A DNA stretch of 64,000 nt, from the NCBI RefSeq assembly GCF_036785885.1, contig NC_092323.1:8130501-8194500 (forward strand), written 5' to 3'. The notes beneath the pieces are model-generated. The model was given only the letters and a program-made list of their open reading frames with translations. It had not been told where the DNA came from and did no database searches. The stretch comes from Coffea arabica. Lineage: Eukaryota > Streptophyta > Magnoliopsida > Gentianales > Rubiaceae. Numbering within the stretch: the first letter of the stretch is position 1; each line of letters begins with the position of its first letter. Below are positions 54,836 through 64,000 of the stretch, one piece after another. The position numbers and the translations under genes were made by a program.

Positions 54836-56265
54836 CTATTGGTAGCAGTATTAATTTAGTAGTAACTAATATTGATTGTATATGTAGAGATAGTGACCAA
54901 CTGATGTACATCTTTTTTCCTGGCTTTCTGCTCAGTGTTTCTAGTCTAGTGATCAATGATATTGACTACCGTTAATTAGCAAAATGGAACTTGTCTCCTA
55001 CACAACTTACTTACTTTTTGACTCACTGCAGCAAGTCTTCGTAATTCATATCTTTTGATCCTGTTTTTTTTTCTTCCTTTTTTTTGTTTTTTTTTTTGGG
55101 GGGGTGGGGGGGGCATCTTCTGATCCAGTGTTGTAACATCAAACCAGAAACATCGTATCTGGCTTTATCCTCATTCCCTTGACATGAAAAGCTGACTGAG
55201 GAACTCAGCAGGCTTCTTCCTTTTTTTTTTTTTTTTGGGGTATAATTTGATAGTGTATTTCAGCCTGAATCTGATAACCTGATCGACATGCATAGGTTTG
55301 TTTGGATTGGGTTTTATTTCCCCAAATTTATTTGCTTACATCATCATTACAATTTCCAATATACCTTTTACCTTCTCAATTACCTTTTTATCTCACATAC
55401 ATCACATCACAAAGAGTGTTACAGTAAAAATATCTCTAATAATTCACAATCCAAACAGACTTCTGTAGCTAGGTGGAACAGCTAGTATGTATTTTGAAGA
55501 TGATTAATCAATCAAGCGACCTCTTCAACTACCTTCAAAACTTTAATATTACGATTCTAACGAGGATCATCGAATACTTGCAAGGTGAAATGGAGACGAG
55601 GAAGAGGCTAGAGATGAGGAAATACATAGCCCATAATGAGGACATTTTTGTCTTTTGGGTAAAGATGGATCGTATGACGAGTCCATGGTCCATGCACGTT
55701 CACTTGGTCACATGTTTGACTGAACCGATTCTCCGGTCTAAAACTGTAGAGCTCAGCTCCTAGAAAGTGACCTAAAGCTTCTTCATTTTTTTTTTCGTGG
55801 GAAAGCTTTATATATATATATAAATTATGTGTGGCATTGGCTCAAGGGGATGATGATGCTTTGCGGAATATTTGTACCTCAAACATTATGAGCATTAGAC
55901 AACAAAATATATATATATCAGTCAAGTTACTTGGACTGACATGCTACAGACATTGCCGACAATTCTCTGTTGTTTCGCTTGTATATTATTTCAGAATTTT
56001 TTGTTAGGACCAGCGAATGCTGCAAGGTTGGATCAAGTATTAATTTCCAAATTAGGAATTGCTCATTAAAGTTCGAGTTCTTCAGTTATAATGAGAAAGT
56101 TTTTAATTCTTTTAGAAGTTGTTATCCAGAGCACGATTTTACGTCTTTTCAACAAAACAGTCGCGTTCATCTGTATCTGATGCAATGATCGCTTTAAAAA
56201 GAGCAAGAATATTCTTTACTATTGCTACTGTCAACAACTAACCTTAGGAATTTGGATCCCAAAAA
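54836..56265. other. HB40-like 3' UTR and spacer
   Basis: The first ~150 bases are likely 3' UTR. After that come T- and G-rich runs near 55060-55110, a MITE at 55300-55456 and a short TA repeat near 55808-55822. No gene is supported. Confidence 0.4.
55300..55456. mobile_element. MITE of the TTTGGATTGC family
   Basis: Ends GTTTGGATTGGGTTTTATTT and TCACAATCCAAAC are inverted repeats. The core TTATCTCACATACATCACAT and GTTACAGTAA are shared with the other copies. Confidence 0.7.
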
Positions 56266-56274
56266 GTAAGAAAA

Positions 56275-57719
56275 GGGATAATTTCAGAAACCTCCCCTGA
56301 GGTTTCTGACAATTTCACTGACCTCCCCTGAGGTTTCCACAATTGCACTGACCTCCCTGGCAGAACTTGGGACCCAATTGCTGACATCATATAATGCAAA
56401 ATTACTATTATACCCAAGACATTTTGTGTTATTATAGGACTAAAATATGATAAGGCAGATGGTGTTTTTGGATAGTATTGGATTGCATTTCTATTTATTT
56501 AATGTATGGTTATGAAATTTGTAATGATATTACTCTTGGATTGCAGTTTTGGTTTGCACCTTATTACTGTTAATGTTTTATAAATGACTGTTTTAGTTCT
56601 TGGATTACACCTTACCTCCAAAATTTGGGAATTTACCCAAATTTTCCATTTTCTAATATTCCTACAAATATGCAAAATTATGCATATCCCTCAAATCTAC
56701 CCAATATTAATGTTTTGTTAAACTCTAAATAACAAAAATATGAAATATAATATTTAAATATATTTTAATACACACAAGTTGGACGGGTAACTAGTGTGTC
56801 AGAGAGTTGCCATAATCTCCTTAAACCCGCATGCGGGTTTAAAGAGTATTTGGATATTCTCATATGCACCTATGCAAATCGAACAAACCGGATATCTTAT
56901 CCGTATCCCATTTTTTTAAATAAAATTCTTATAAATTTGAAAAATAAAATCAAATTTAGATGTATTAGGGTTTTAAAAATATTATATAAGTGATAAAAAT
57001 TTTATAAATTGTAAAAATAAAATCAAATTTAAATAATTAAATGTTATATTTGCATAAGAAATAATACAATAATCATAATAATGATAATACAATAATATTG
57101 GTGTAATAAAACTGCCATTAATTTAAATATTTACTTATAATGCCCAAAGAGCCTAATTACCAATTTTTTCTTCTCGCGCTCAAATATAACATTAACCCGC
57201 ATGCGAGCTAACATTGAAATAGAAAAAACACAGAATCCCGCTTGCGGGTTTCAACGTTATTATGCAGGCGGGATTTTAACCTGCTTGCTTGTGAACATGT
57301 ACCACATTGCTTTGAATTTTTGTGACAAGAGGAAAGCTTTGTCTGATGAATGTATTTGTGAAATGACCTGAGTGGTGGTAGATGGGTTAATTGGGTCGGT
57401 TGCGTTACCCAATTGTTTATATCCATAAGTAAAATTTTATGATTCCCATACCCATCCCCTCACTTTTTCTTATTTATTTCTGATTTTTATTAGTTTTCAT
57501 TAATTCACTAATATAACTTGTACACCTACCTTAAGGGCATTTATGGGAACAAAATTTCCTCTCTTTCCTGAAAACACTTTTTTATGTTTACTTTTGTGGT
57601 CATGGGCTGATTTTGTTACAAAATCAGAAACCTCAAGGGAGGTTAGTGTAATTGTGGAAACCTCAGGGGAGGTCAGTGAAATTGTCAGAAACCTCAGGGG
57701 AGGTTTCTGAAATTATCCC
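56275..57719. mobile_element. Mutator-like element (TIR-MULE), non-autonomous, 1445 bp
   Basis: The ends are inverted repeats identical over the first 70 bp, starting GGGATAATTTCAGAAACCTC, and similar to about 90 bp. A perfect 9-bp target duplication GTAAGAAAA lies outside at 56266-56274 and 57720-57728. The arms contain internal repeats of ACCTCCCCTGAGGTTTC. A 9-bp duplication and long TIRs are the Mutator signature. The interior is AT-rich, with several CCCGC-TGCGGG motifs and no transposase ORF. Intact ends and duplication suggest a fairly recent insertion. Confidence 0.92.
56821..56842. repeat. 22-bp perfect palindrome inside the MULE
   Basis: A perfect palindrome centred on CCCGCATGCGGG with flanking TTAAA/TTTAA lies in the left half of the MULE. 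Related half-sites occur at about 57195 (CCCGCATGCGAG), 57237 (CCCGCTTGCGGG) and 57265 (GCAGGCGGGA). Confidence 0.8.
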
Positions 57720-57969
57720 GTAAGAAAAAGTAAAACCTTTGCTTCTAAGTTCGGATTGCTTGTGGTCTGATGGGGGGGAGATAAAAGTCCTAAATTCGGG
57801 TTAAAATAAGACGCATGCACGACAATTAACGCTCAACGAGTGGACGAGTAAATGACAAACCAATTAAAAAGTTCCTCGTGGACGACAAAGAAAGATCAAG
57901 TAGAAACAAAAAATAATAATAATAATCTTTGTTTTACCCAAACAATAAGCTAAATTAATCTGAGACACC

Positions 57970-58303
57970 GTTTGGATTGAAAGAATGGAAGGGAAAGGAA
58001 AGGATGTCAATGGAAAAAAAAAAAAAGAAGAATAGAGAAAAGTGGTTTCCATCCATCTTATTTGAATTAAGTATGGAAAGAAAAGAGAGTAAATATTGAA
58101 TTTTCATTTTGGTTGAAGAAGAAAAAGAAAGTAAAAAAAAAAAATCAAGCGTTAATTTACTGAGAAAGATAGAGAAAAATAATCTTTTAATTTAATTTTT
58201 CTCCGTTTCGACCTACCTTTAGGCGAAAGCCATAATTCAATAAAATAATTAGACCCTCCCTCTCTCTATTCTTTCCTTTCCATCTTCAAAAGTCAATCCA
58301 AAC
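57970..58303. mobile_element. MITE with GTTTGGATTGA ends (334 bp)
   Basis: The left end GTTTGGATTGAAAGAATGGA and the inverted right end GTTTGGATTGACTTTTGAAG form a terminal repeat, with GGAAAGGAAAG just inside both ends. The ends resemble those of the TTTGGATTGC family but the interior differs, so it is a separate family. Confidence 0.6.
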
Positions 58304-58433
58304 AACAAAAATCAACTCTCTTTAATTCTTTTCTTCTTTCTTTGCCTCCCATTCCCTCGATCCAAAAGGGTACCTAATGGAGAAAGTATCGGCAACTGCT
58401 TTGAAGCATTTGTCACCCTCAACAAAGGGCTTT

Positions 58434-58566
58434 GTTTGGATTGCATTTTTTTAGATTTTTTATAGAAAAATTACTGTAACGATTTGATATATGTGAAATA
58501 AAAAAATAATTGAAAAATGTGTCCACGAAAAAGTTGCAATATTTTTTGAAAATCTGCAATCCAAAC
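58434..58566. mobile_element. MITE of the TTTGGATTGC family, well-preserved copy
   Basis: Ends GTTTGGATTGCATTTTTTTA and TGAAAATCTGCAATCCAAAC are inverted repeats over about 20 bp with few mismatches. The core TACTGTAACGATTTGATATA is shared with the copies at 7552 and, inverted, 45857. At 133 bp it is the clearest reference copy in the window. Confidence 0.8.
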
Positions 58567-59275
58567 ACACCCTAGAAATTCCCTCATAAGTGATTAATTA
58601 TGCTAATAAACTAATTGAAAACTATAGTTTATTTGCAATTTGTATGTTATAGCATTTTTAAATGTTTTCACAGCTGTTACTTTTTATGGTTATATTCGCA
58701 TTGGATAAGGATAATTTCCTTGGCCAGTCGAGTACCTTTCCATTTTCATGCGGTCCTGCTGTCGCCACTAAAGAACAGTCAAGTTGCTTCAATCATTGAT
58801 TTACCGAATACTTGCGCACAACTCATGAGGAGTAATGGTTCAGGCCCACTTGCGGATGCAATTTTCCCCTTTCCACATTTGGGCTTCTGTGAGCCCGTTC
58901 ATTCTGTCGGACTTTTCTGTTATACCAAACAATACTGAACATTAGAGCATTATTCAATGGATCAAAAACCAGATTAATTTGCACCAAAAAGATTGGATTT
59001 GCACCGTCTCTTGTTTCTCAAACAAGGGCGAAAAAAAGGAAGGCCGTGACTTACGTACAAATCATTCTTCTTAAAAAAAAATCCAGTAAAAAATTTTGAT
59101 ATAAAAAGTCTAATAATTTTCTCTTACGCATCAAAGAAAGAAACTATAATAACTCAAATTGCAGGCCTAGTTCTATTTATTGCGGGAGTATGGATAAGAT
59201 ACACTTTAGATCTTAGAAATTAGGTGACTACAGTGCCATGCCTAGATTCCAAGTTCAACCAGAAAGATAGCAATA

Positions 59276-59458
59276 GCCCCCCGGGGCTAAAGCTGGTGGT
59301 AGTAGCTCAGTTGGGTGAGTACCTCCGCGAAGGTTCGAATCCCGGGTATCGGTCGATGATGTTGGGCAGCCTTTTCCGACCCGCAGGGAATTAGTTGGGT
59401 CATTAGGTACCCAGTCCGAAGACCCAGATACCCTTGCGTGACAAAAAAAAAAAAAAAA
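59276..59458 (+). mobile_element. tRNA-derived SINE
   Basis: An RNA polymerase III A box TAGCTCAGTTGGGTGAG (59303-59319) and B box GGTTCGAATCCC (59332-59343) are followed by a tRNA-unrelated body and a poly-A tail (59443-59458). A 16-bp target duplication CAGAAAGATAGCAATA flanks it at 59260-59275 and 59459-59474 without a mismatch. This is the full anatomy of a SINE mobilised by a LINE. It is not a tRNA gene because no cloverleaf forms around the boxes. The perfect duplication suggests recent insertion. Confidence 0.93.
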
Positions 59459-59474
59459 CAGAAAGATAGCAATA

Positions 59475-61623
59475 CCTTTTCGGTTTTTCGGTTAGAAGAA
59501 AAAAACAAATAGATATACTATCGGATGGCCAGGAAAAACAAATAAATTAGCTATGCCTTTTATTGAGGTTTATAAAAGTTTAAATGAGTAAATTGAAAAT
59601 TTTAAACATTCACTTAGAGTGAAATTTGGAAGAAAAAAAAAAGGCAACTTGCAGGATAGTATTCAACAAATCCAATAACCTAAAAATAAGAAAATTCGAG
59701 AGGATAATATACAAGAAAACCCAGATACATATCTTAACAACTTCATATACACGAATGTTTAGTCATAAGAAAATGCGTGGTTCTTGAAAATTAGATATCC
59801 AAAACTATTAAATAAATAGGTTTAATTAAATTACTTTTGGTGAGTAATTGACCCCTTGCAAAATTTTGTGGACAATTATAAAGAAGTCAACAAATTTTTT
59901 TAGGAAATATATTTTAATGCATGATGTAGTTTAAATTATACTAAAAGCTAAAATAATCTCTTCATATGTGTTAATTTTTAAGGTGTAAATTTTGCTTTTA
60001 TTCCAATACAACAAAAATAAATAGTTTAAGTCAACAAATTTACACCTTATAAAAATTTAATCTTATTTCATTTTTTATTGTTGTTGTAAACTTCATAAGG
60101 AAAATACCATAAGAGTAGTATTGGAATAAAAATTTTATCCTTCTCGTATTTCCTCCAAAGGGGATAAAATGTTACAAAAAATATCAATTCAAGAAGAAAA
60201 GTAAGATTTTAAAAACCTCAAGGGATCCAAGTCATATTATTAAAAATCATGAGAGAGGTTTTTGAAATTATCCCAACTATTTATGTGTTGGCAGAAAATA
60301 AGGGTCGACCAACCTACCATGTCTTATATTCATATTCTGATAATTATTACCCTTCATTGCATTTATATACTTTCCATATTTAATCTTACCCACCTCTCTA
60401 ATATTTATTTACTTTTTTAATTAATGTTATTTTTTTTTAAAGATATCTTAAACAGGACATCTTAAAGATATCTTTTTTTTTTTTTTTGATATTGAAACCT
60501 TAAAGATAGCTTAACGAGTGTCTATCAAAGGAGTCAAATAAAAATAATTATTTCATTTATTAAGTAGGTCCCACGAAAATTAAAGGAGTCAATTTGTATC
60601 TGCCAATTCAAGTTTGCTGGTATCACGTTTTCATATCTGTGTTTTGTTTTTTATCAAGAAAGTAACGTACTGCACTATTTACCAGCCTAAAGAGAAAAGG
60701 ATGAATAATGGCAAATGCAATCCAAAAAGAATAAAGATAAACACTCCAAAATCCTAATTTTGGATATGAACTAAAATAAGAATAATTTCAAAATAAAAAA
60801 GAGAATATTTAGAGTTTAAATATGTATATGACCTCCCAATGTAAACATAAAACCAGGATTATATCTAGAATTTAGATATATATTGGTTAGACTCCTCTCC
60901 ATTAATTGTAAATGATTTTTTCTCTATTACACCTAAATAAATATAATTATAATATTATTTTTGAAAATAAAAGATATCCATATTATAGTTCTCTAGTTGT
61001 TTAAAGTATATAAAAAATTGAAATTAAATTGATTAAATTTGATTGTTGGATTAAATTTTATAACTTTTATCATAATTTTGACCCATTTGCACTATCAAAA
61101 TGTTTTGTGCAAATTGAAAGACAAAACATTCATAAACGAGTTTGATTTTTAAGTATGTTGATCTACTTGTGAAATAAAATTATATCAACACAAATAGATT
61201 ATTGTGAAAAACTTTAGTTGTATAAATATCAAAAGATAGATAAATATATAAAAAGAAAAATAATGGAGAGCTCTCAATCAGATGTATCTCTACTTCTTAT
61301 CTTTTGGCCACTTAGAAAGATCTTTTAATTCTTCATTCCTTTTTTTTTTTGCATTTACATAAATCGACTAGTATACCATCTACAACCCCCAAATTTCCCA
61401 GTCAAAGAAAAACTAGAAAATGATATATAATTACTAGAAATTTAGCACAAAATTATTACACTTAAAGACTTCCCTCTTCTGTCTTCTGTCACATGGGTAT
61501 CATTCAAATGTATACAGAAGGGCAAAACCATCACCACCAGAGTACATTTGCGAATTCTCTGTAGAAACTACAGTACACACACAGTTACACACACTGAAGC
61601 TGTAAAAATACACACGTTCTGTC
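59475..61623. other. AT-rich spacer upstream of the kinase gene
   Basis: This spacer is very AT-rich with T and A runs. It contains the MULE-family terminus at 60204-60274 and otherwise nothing I recognise. The last few hundred bases are kinase promoter and leader. Confidence 0.4.
60204..60274. mobile_element. Right terminus of a decayed GGGATAATTT MULE
   Basis: The sequence ending GAGAGGTTTTTGAAATTATCCC, read in reverse complement, starts GGGATAATTTCAAAAACCTC. That matches the terminal repeat of the element at 56275-57719. No matching left terminus is found nearby, so only one end is recognised. Confidence 0.5.
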
Positions 61624-61630
61624 TTGGGCA

Positions 61631-61648
61631 ATGCGACAGCTGCTGTGA
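61631..61648 (+). other. 5-codon upstream ORF before the kinase ATG
   Basis: ATGCGACAGCTGCTGTGA codes M-R-Q-L-L and stops 8 bp before the kinase start at 61657. Whether it is in the transcript depends on the start site, which is not clear. If so it may limit translation of the kinase. Confidence 0.35.
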
Positions 61649-61656
61649 AACAAACA

Positions 61657-61853
61657 ATGGCTGATCAAGAAAATCTTGTTGAAGATTCTCTCTCTGCTGC
61701 ATTTGGCAAGGATGTTGAAGGGTTTAGAAGGAATGATGTTTTCGGTTCGAAAAGGCTTGTCAAGATTGGTAAGGAGCTGTTGATCGATCTAAAACACCTA
61801 ACTATTGGCTCGATGATCAGTGAAGGCCCTTATTCTATTGTCTATGAAGGACT
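61657..61853 (+). CDS. Raf-like Ser/Thr protein kinase, first exon only
   Basis: Exon 1 codes 65 residues plus two bases of a split Leu codon and ends at a good donor (CT|GTAAGT). The N-terminus (MADQENLVEDSLSAAFGKD) is followed by GKELLIDLKHLTIGSMISEG and PYSIVYEG. The layout [L]-[L/V]-D-x-x-x-L-x-I-G before the glycine loop is typical of plant Raf-like MAPKKKs of the ATN1 and At5g66710 kind. The loop reads I-S-E-G-P-Y-S-I-V, so the first loop glycine is Ser. No further exon is recognised before the window ends, so intron 1 is over 2.1 kb. The catalytic domain lies outside the window. The ATG at 61657 is chosen because the frame upstream has no other ATG. Confidence 0.7.
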
Positions 61854-64000
61854 GTAAGTTCTCTATCTTCGTAGTTTCTATTTTTAGTTCATACATTGTC
61901 CTAAATTTCTTTGAAGTACTGATGCATTACGGACTTCAGATTTTCTCTAGAGGACATGAGGAAAGCCCATTTCTTTGATTAAAATTTTGAATTTTTAATG
62001 GTTTTCTTGGCGGTGTCTCGTGACATGTTCTTTGCACTTTTGTGATGTTATCTTTGATTTCACACTGGTTTATCTATGATAGTTTTAATGTTAGAAGTGT
62101 ATGCAGCAGCTTTAAATTTTAGGGACTGAGTACAAGATTGAAATTTATATAGTAGATGAAATGATATTTATTCACTAGAAAGAATCATGCACAGGAAATT
62201 CTGATTCCGTATGCATGGAATTTGCCGGTGAATATAGGGTTCCCACTTTTAAATTGGTGTTAAGGTTGTGTACGCTTATTTAGTATTAGGGGGATATTGT
62301 CAATTTTTGAACTTGAAATTATGTTTAGAAGGTCGAATTTCTTGGACAATAAAAAGATGCTTTTGGAAAAGATTTCAGTGTAGGTGCAGATTTGATGACT
62401 AGGAAAAAAGTAAAACTTTATGATAGTACAAAATTTGCATATGAGAGTTGTACTTTCTTTGGGGAGGTCGTCATAGTTTATTTCTGAACTCTTCTGCCCG
62501 AAATATCTTTGTGCAACAGCAATAGTATGTTAATCCTTCATGCATCTCTTCAGAAAAGTAGTAAAATGTGGTAAATAATGCCTAAAGGCAATTCAAGTGG
62601 CATAGTTGGACCAAGAAAACTAGCAGAGTCACTTGCAAGGGTATGAGCTTGTATAGTACGTAGTTTGTGTGCATGCATTTGGCGACTCTATGATACAGAC
62701 GAGCTTAGTGGATGAAAATGTTTTAGAGGGAGAAACACTTGACTTTAGCTAGTTATACTATGAAAATTGAACTGACTTGGGTTCCAGACTTTTAAAATTA
62801 CTAATCAGATCTTGGAGATATGATGTTATAGATAACCCTGCAGGGTTGTCTTCAAGAAGATACAATTTTGACTTATCGAACTTTATTTTAGGTAACAAGA
62901 CCCATAAGGGTCGATTGAGGCTCATCAGTTTGCATTTATAAATCTAAGATGCTGTACTTTTTTTTTACAATACAAGTATCATATCTTTAGAATACAGTCC
63001 CTCCTTTTACATGGTATGACTACACTAAAGCAGCTTTTCTAACAACCACTTAAAATAATTTGTGTAACATCTGTTAGGTATTGAGAAAGAGCAACTTGGT
63101 TTCTTGTAATATCATCCTACTAGGATTTTCAAACATGGAGAGCAGATTAGATAGAATTTTATCAGGGCAGACACAAGGTGAACTTTTACCTGATATATGA
63201 GGCTGGATACTTCTCATTATATACAATACAATCATGTAATAATCAGTTTAAGAGGCAAAGAAGAAATTAGCTGAAATGTGAGAAAGAACCAGTGGCCAAA
63301 TAATCTTCTAATTTGAGTTTGGCAGTGGTGTCCATGATGTCTACTTGGTCATGTTCACTTTGGGTTGGCTTGTAGTGCCATCTTGGTGCGAGTTTTGTCC
63401 AAATTAGTTGCTCATTGAATATATCCTTGCAATTGAGTCATATATTGAACACATGAGATGGAGTGTTTATTCTGCACCAAGTTTTGCAACATTTAGAACA
63501 CTTGAATGACAATATGCCTTATTTAGTCAAAACAGATCATCACTGTCTTGTAACTTTAATGAGTTAATGCATATGTTAGAGTAATAAACTGAATAAGCAC
63601 CTAAGATTTCCAAATTTACAGTGACAGACTTGTGCTTGATTTTGTATATGGAAAGTCAGCTCACTCTTTGCACTAACTTTCTTTTCCAAATGATCCAGGG
63701 AGAACCTTGAAATAGAATTAGTGTTCTAATACTGAATATTAAAGCTCTTTATAAATGAAGATCATTGGCACCATCCTCTTAGATATGAAATCATCAAATA
63801 AACTTTATCTGTCAAAAACTTATTCCGTTCATGTCTAATTTGGCGAAAGAAACTAAACTTTCCTCTCAGTTGCATTATGCATTTGGTAGCTGGCATGATC
63901 CTGAGGTTCTTAAACTTTCATTATTCCAAGTTTTGCTGATGTCTATGTGGAGGTTTCACCTTGAATTTTCTGAACTCTTTTTAATGGAGAATGCATTCCA
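61854..64000 (+). other. First intron of the kinase gene (to window end)
   Basis: After the donor at 61854 the sequence is T-rich with no ORF resembling a kinase catalytic domain. I read it as an unfinished first intron. A truncated gene would be the alternative. No transposon ends are seen in it. Confidence 0.5.

Larger units (their letters stand above)
57729..59259. other. Spacer with two MITEs
   Basis: Apart from the MITEs at 57970-58303 and 58434-58566 and an (AAT)n run near 57909-57923, I see no gene or structured element here. Confidence 0.4.

Noticed and set aside
59276-59350. tRNA gene
   Set aside because: The A and B boxes are good but no cloverleaf or anticodon stem forms around them. 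The poly-A tail and target duplication make it a SINE.
1-64000. CRISPR arrays, operons and phage-like systems
   Set aside because: The window is plant nuclear DNA. No spaced direct repeats or bacterial gene clusters were seen.

Overview
The window is nuclear DNA of a flowering plant, almost certainly a eudicot. The evidence is spliced genes with GT-AG introns, plant-specific protein families (BES1/BZR1, UGT72, HD-Zip I), AT-rich spacers and many small plant transposons. The family of ~135-bp MITEs beginning TTTGGATTGC made me think of an asterid such as a Rubiaceae, but that is only a guess.

Layout: (1) 1-7.1 kb is a transposon-rich flank. It holds a hAT remnant, a 698-bp non-autonomous hAT element, and a complete 3354-bp hAT element with an intact 699-aa transposase, perfect 20-bp terminal inverted repeats and a perfect 8-bp target duplication. 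(2) 8.2-10 kb holds a two-exon BES1/BZR1-type brassinosteroid transcription factor, closest to BEH2. (3) 12.6-21.2 kb is a tandem UGT72-type glycosyltransferase array: two intact intronless genes on either side of a broken, 5'-truncated copy. (4) 22.2-23.6 kb is a non-autonomous Helitron. (5) 25.1-34.0 kb (minus strand) is a 16-exon cytosolic Xaa-Pro aminopeptidase (APP1) of 647 aa. (6) 35.6-38.2 kb (minus strand) is a two-exon WrbA-type quinone reductase. (7) 38.2-52.6 kb is a long spacer with a solo LTR, MITEs, a MULE relic and a probable SINE, but no gene I can support. (8) 52.9-54.8 kb is a three-exon HD-Zip I homeobox gene of the HB21/HB40/HB53 clade. (9) 54.8-61.6 kb is another transposon-rich spacer, with a 1445-bp Mutator-like element and a tRNA-derived SINE, both with clear target duplications. 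(10) From 61.66 kb the first exon of a Raf-like protein kinase begins and runs off the window.

The gene order BEH2 - UGT72 - APP1 - quinone reductase - HB40 matches, from my memory of Arabidopsis, the consecutive loci At4g36780 to At4g36740. The homeobox-kinase pair resembles At5g66700 (HB53) - At5g66710. The window therefore looks like an ancestral eudicot block that has been kept intact while the spacers filled with transposons and the UGT gene was duplicated locally.

I found no unknown multi-gene system. The most notable items are the apparently complete hAT element, the well-bounded Helitron, MULE, LTR and SINE insertions, the conserved block, and the decaying UGT array. The genes are neighbours by ancestry, not parts of one pathway, although BEH2, UGT72 enzymes, APP1 and HB40 all belong to families linked to hormone response or small-molecule metabolism.
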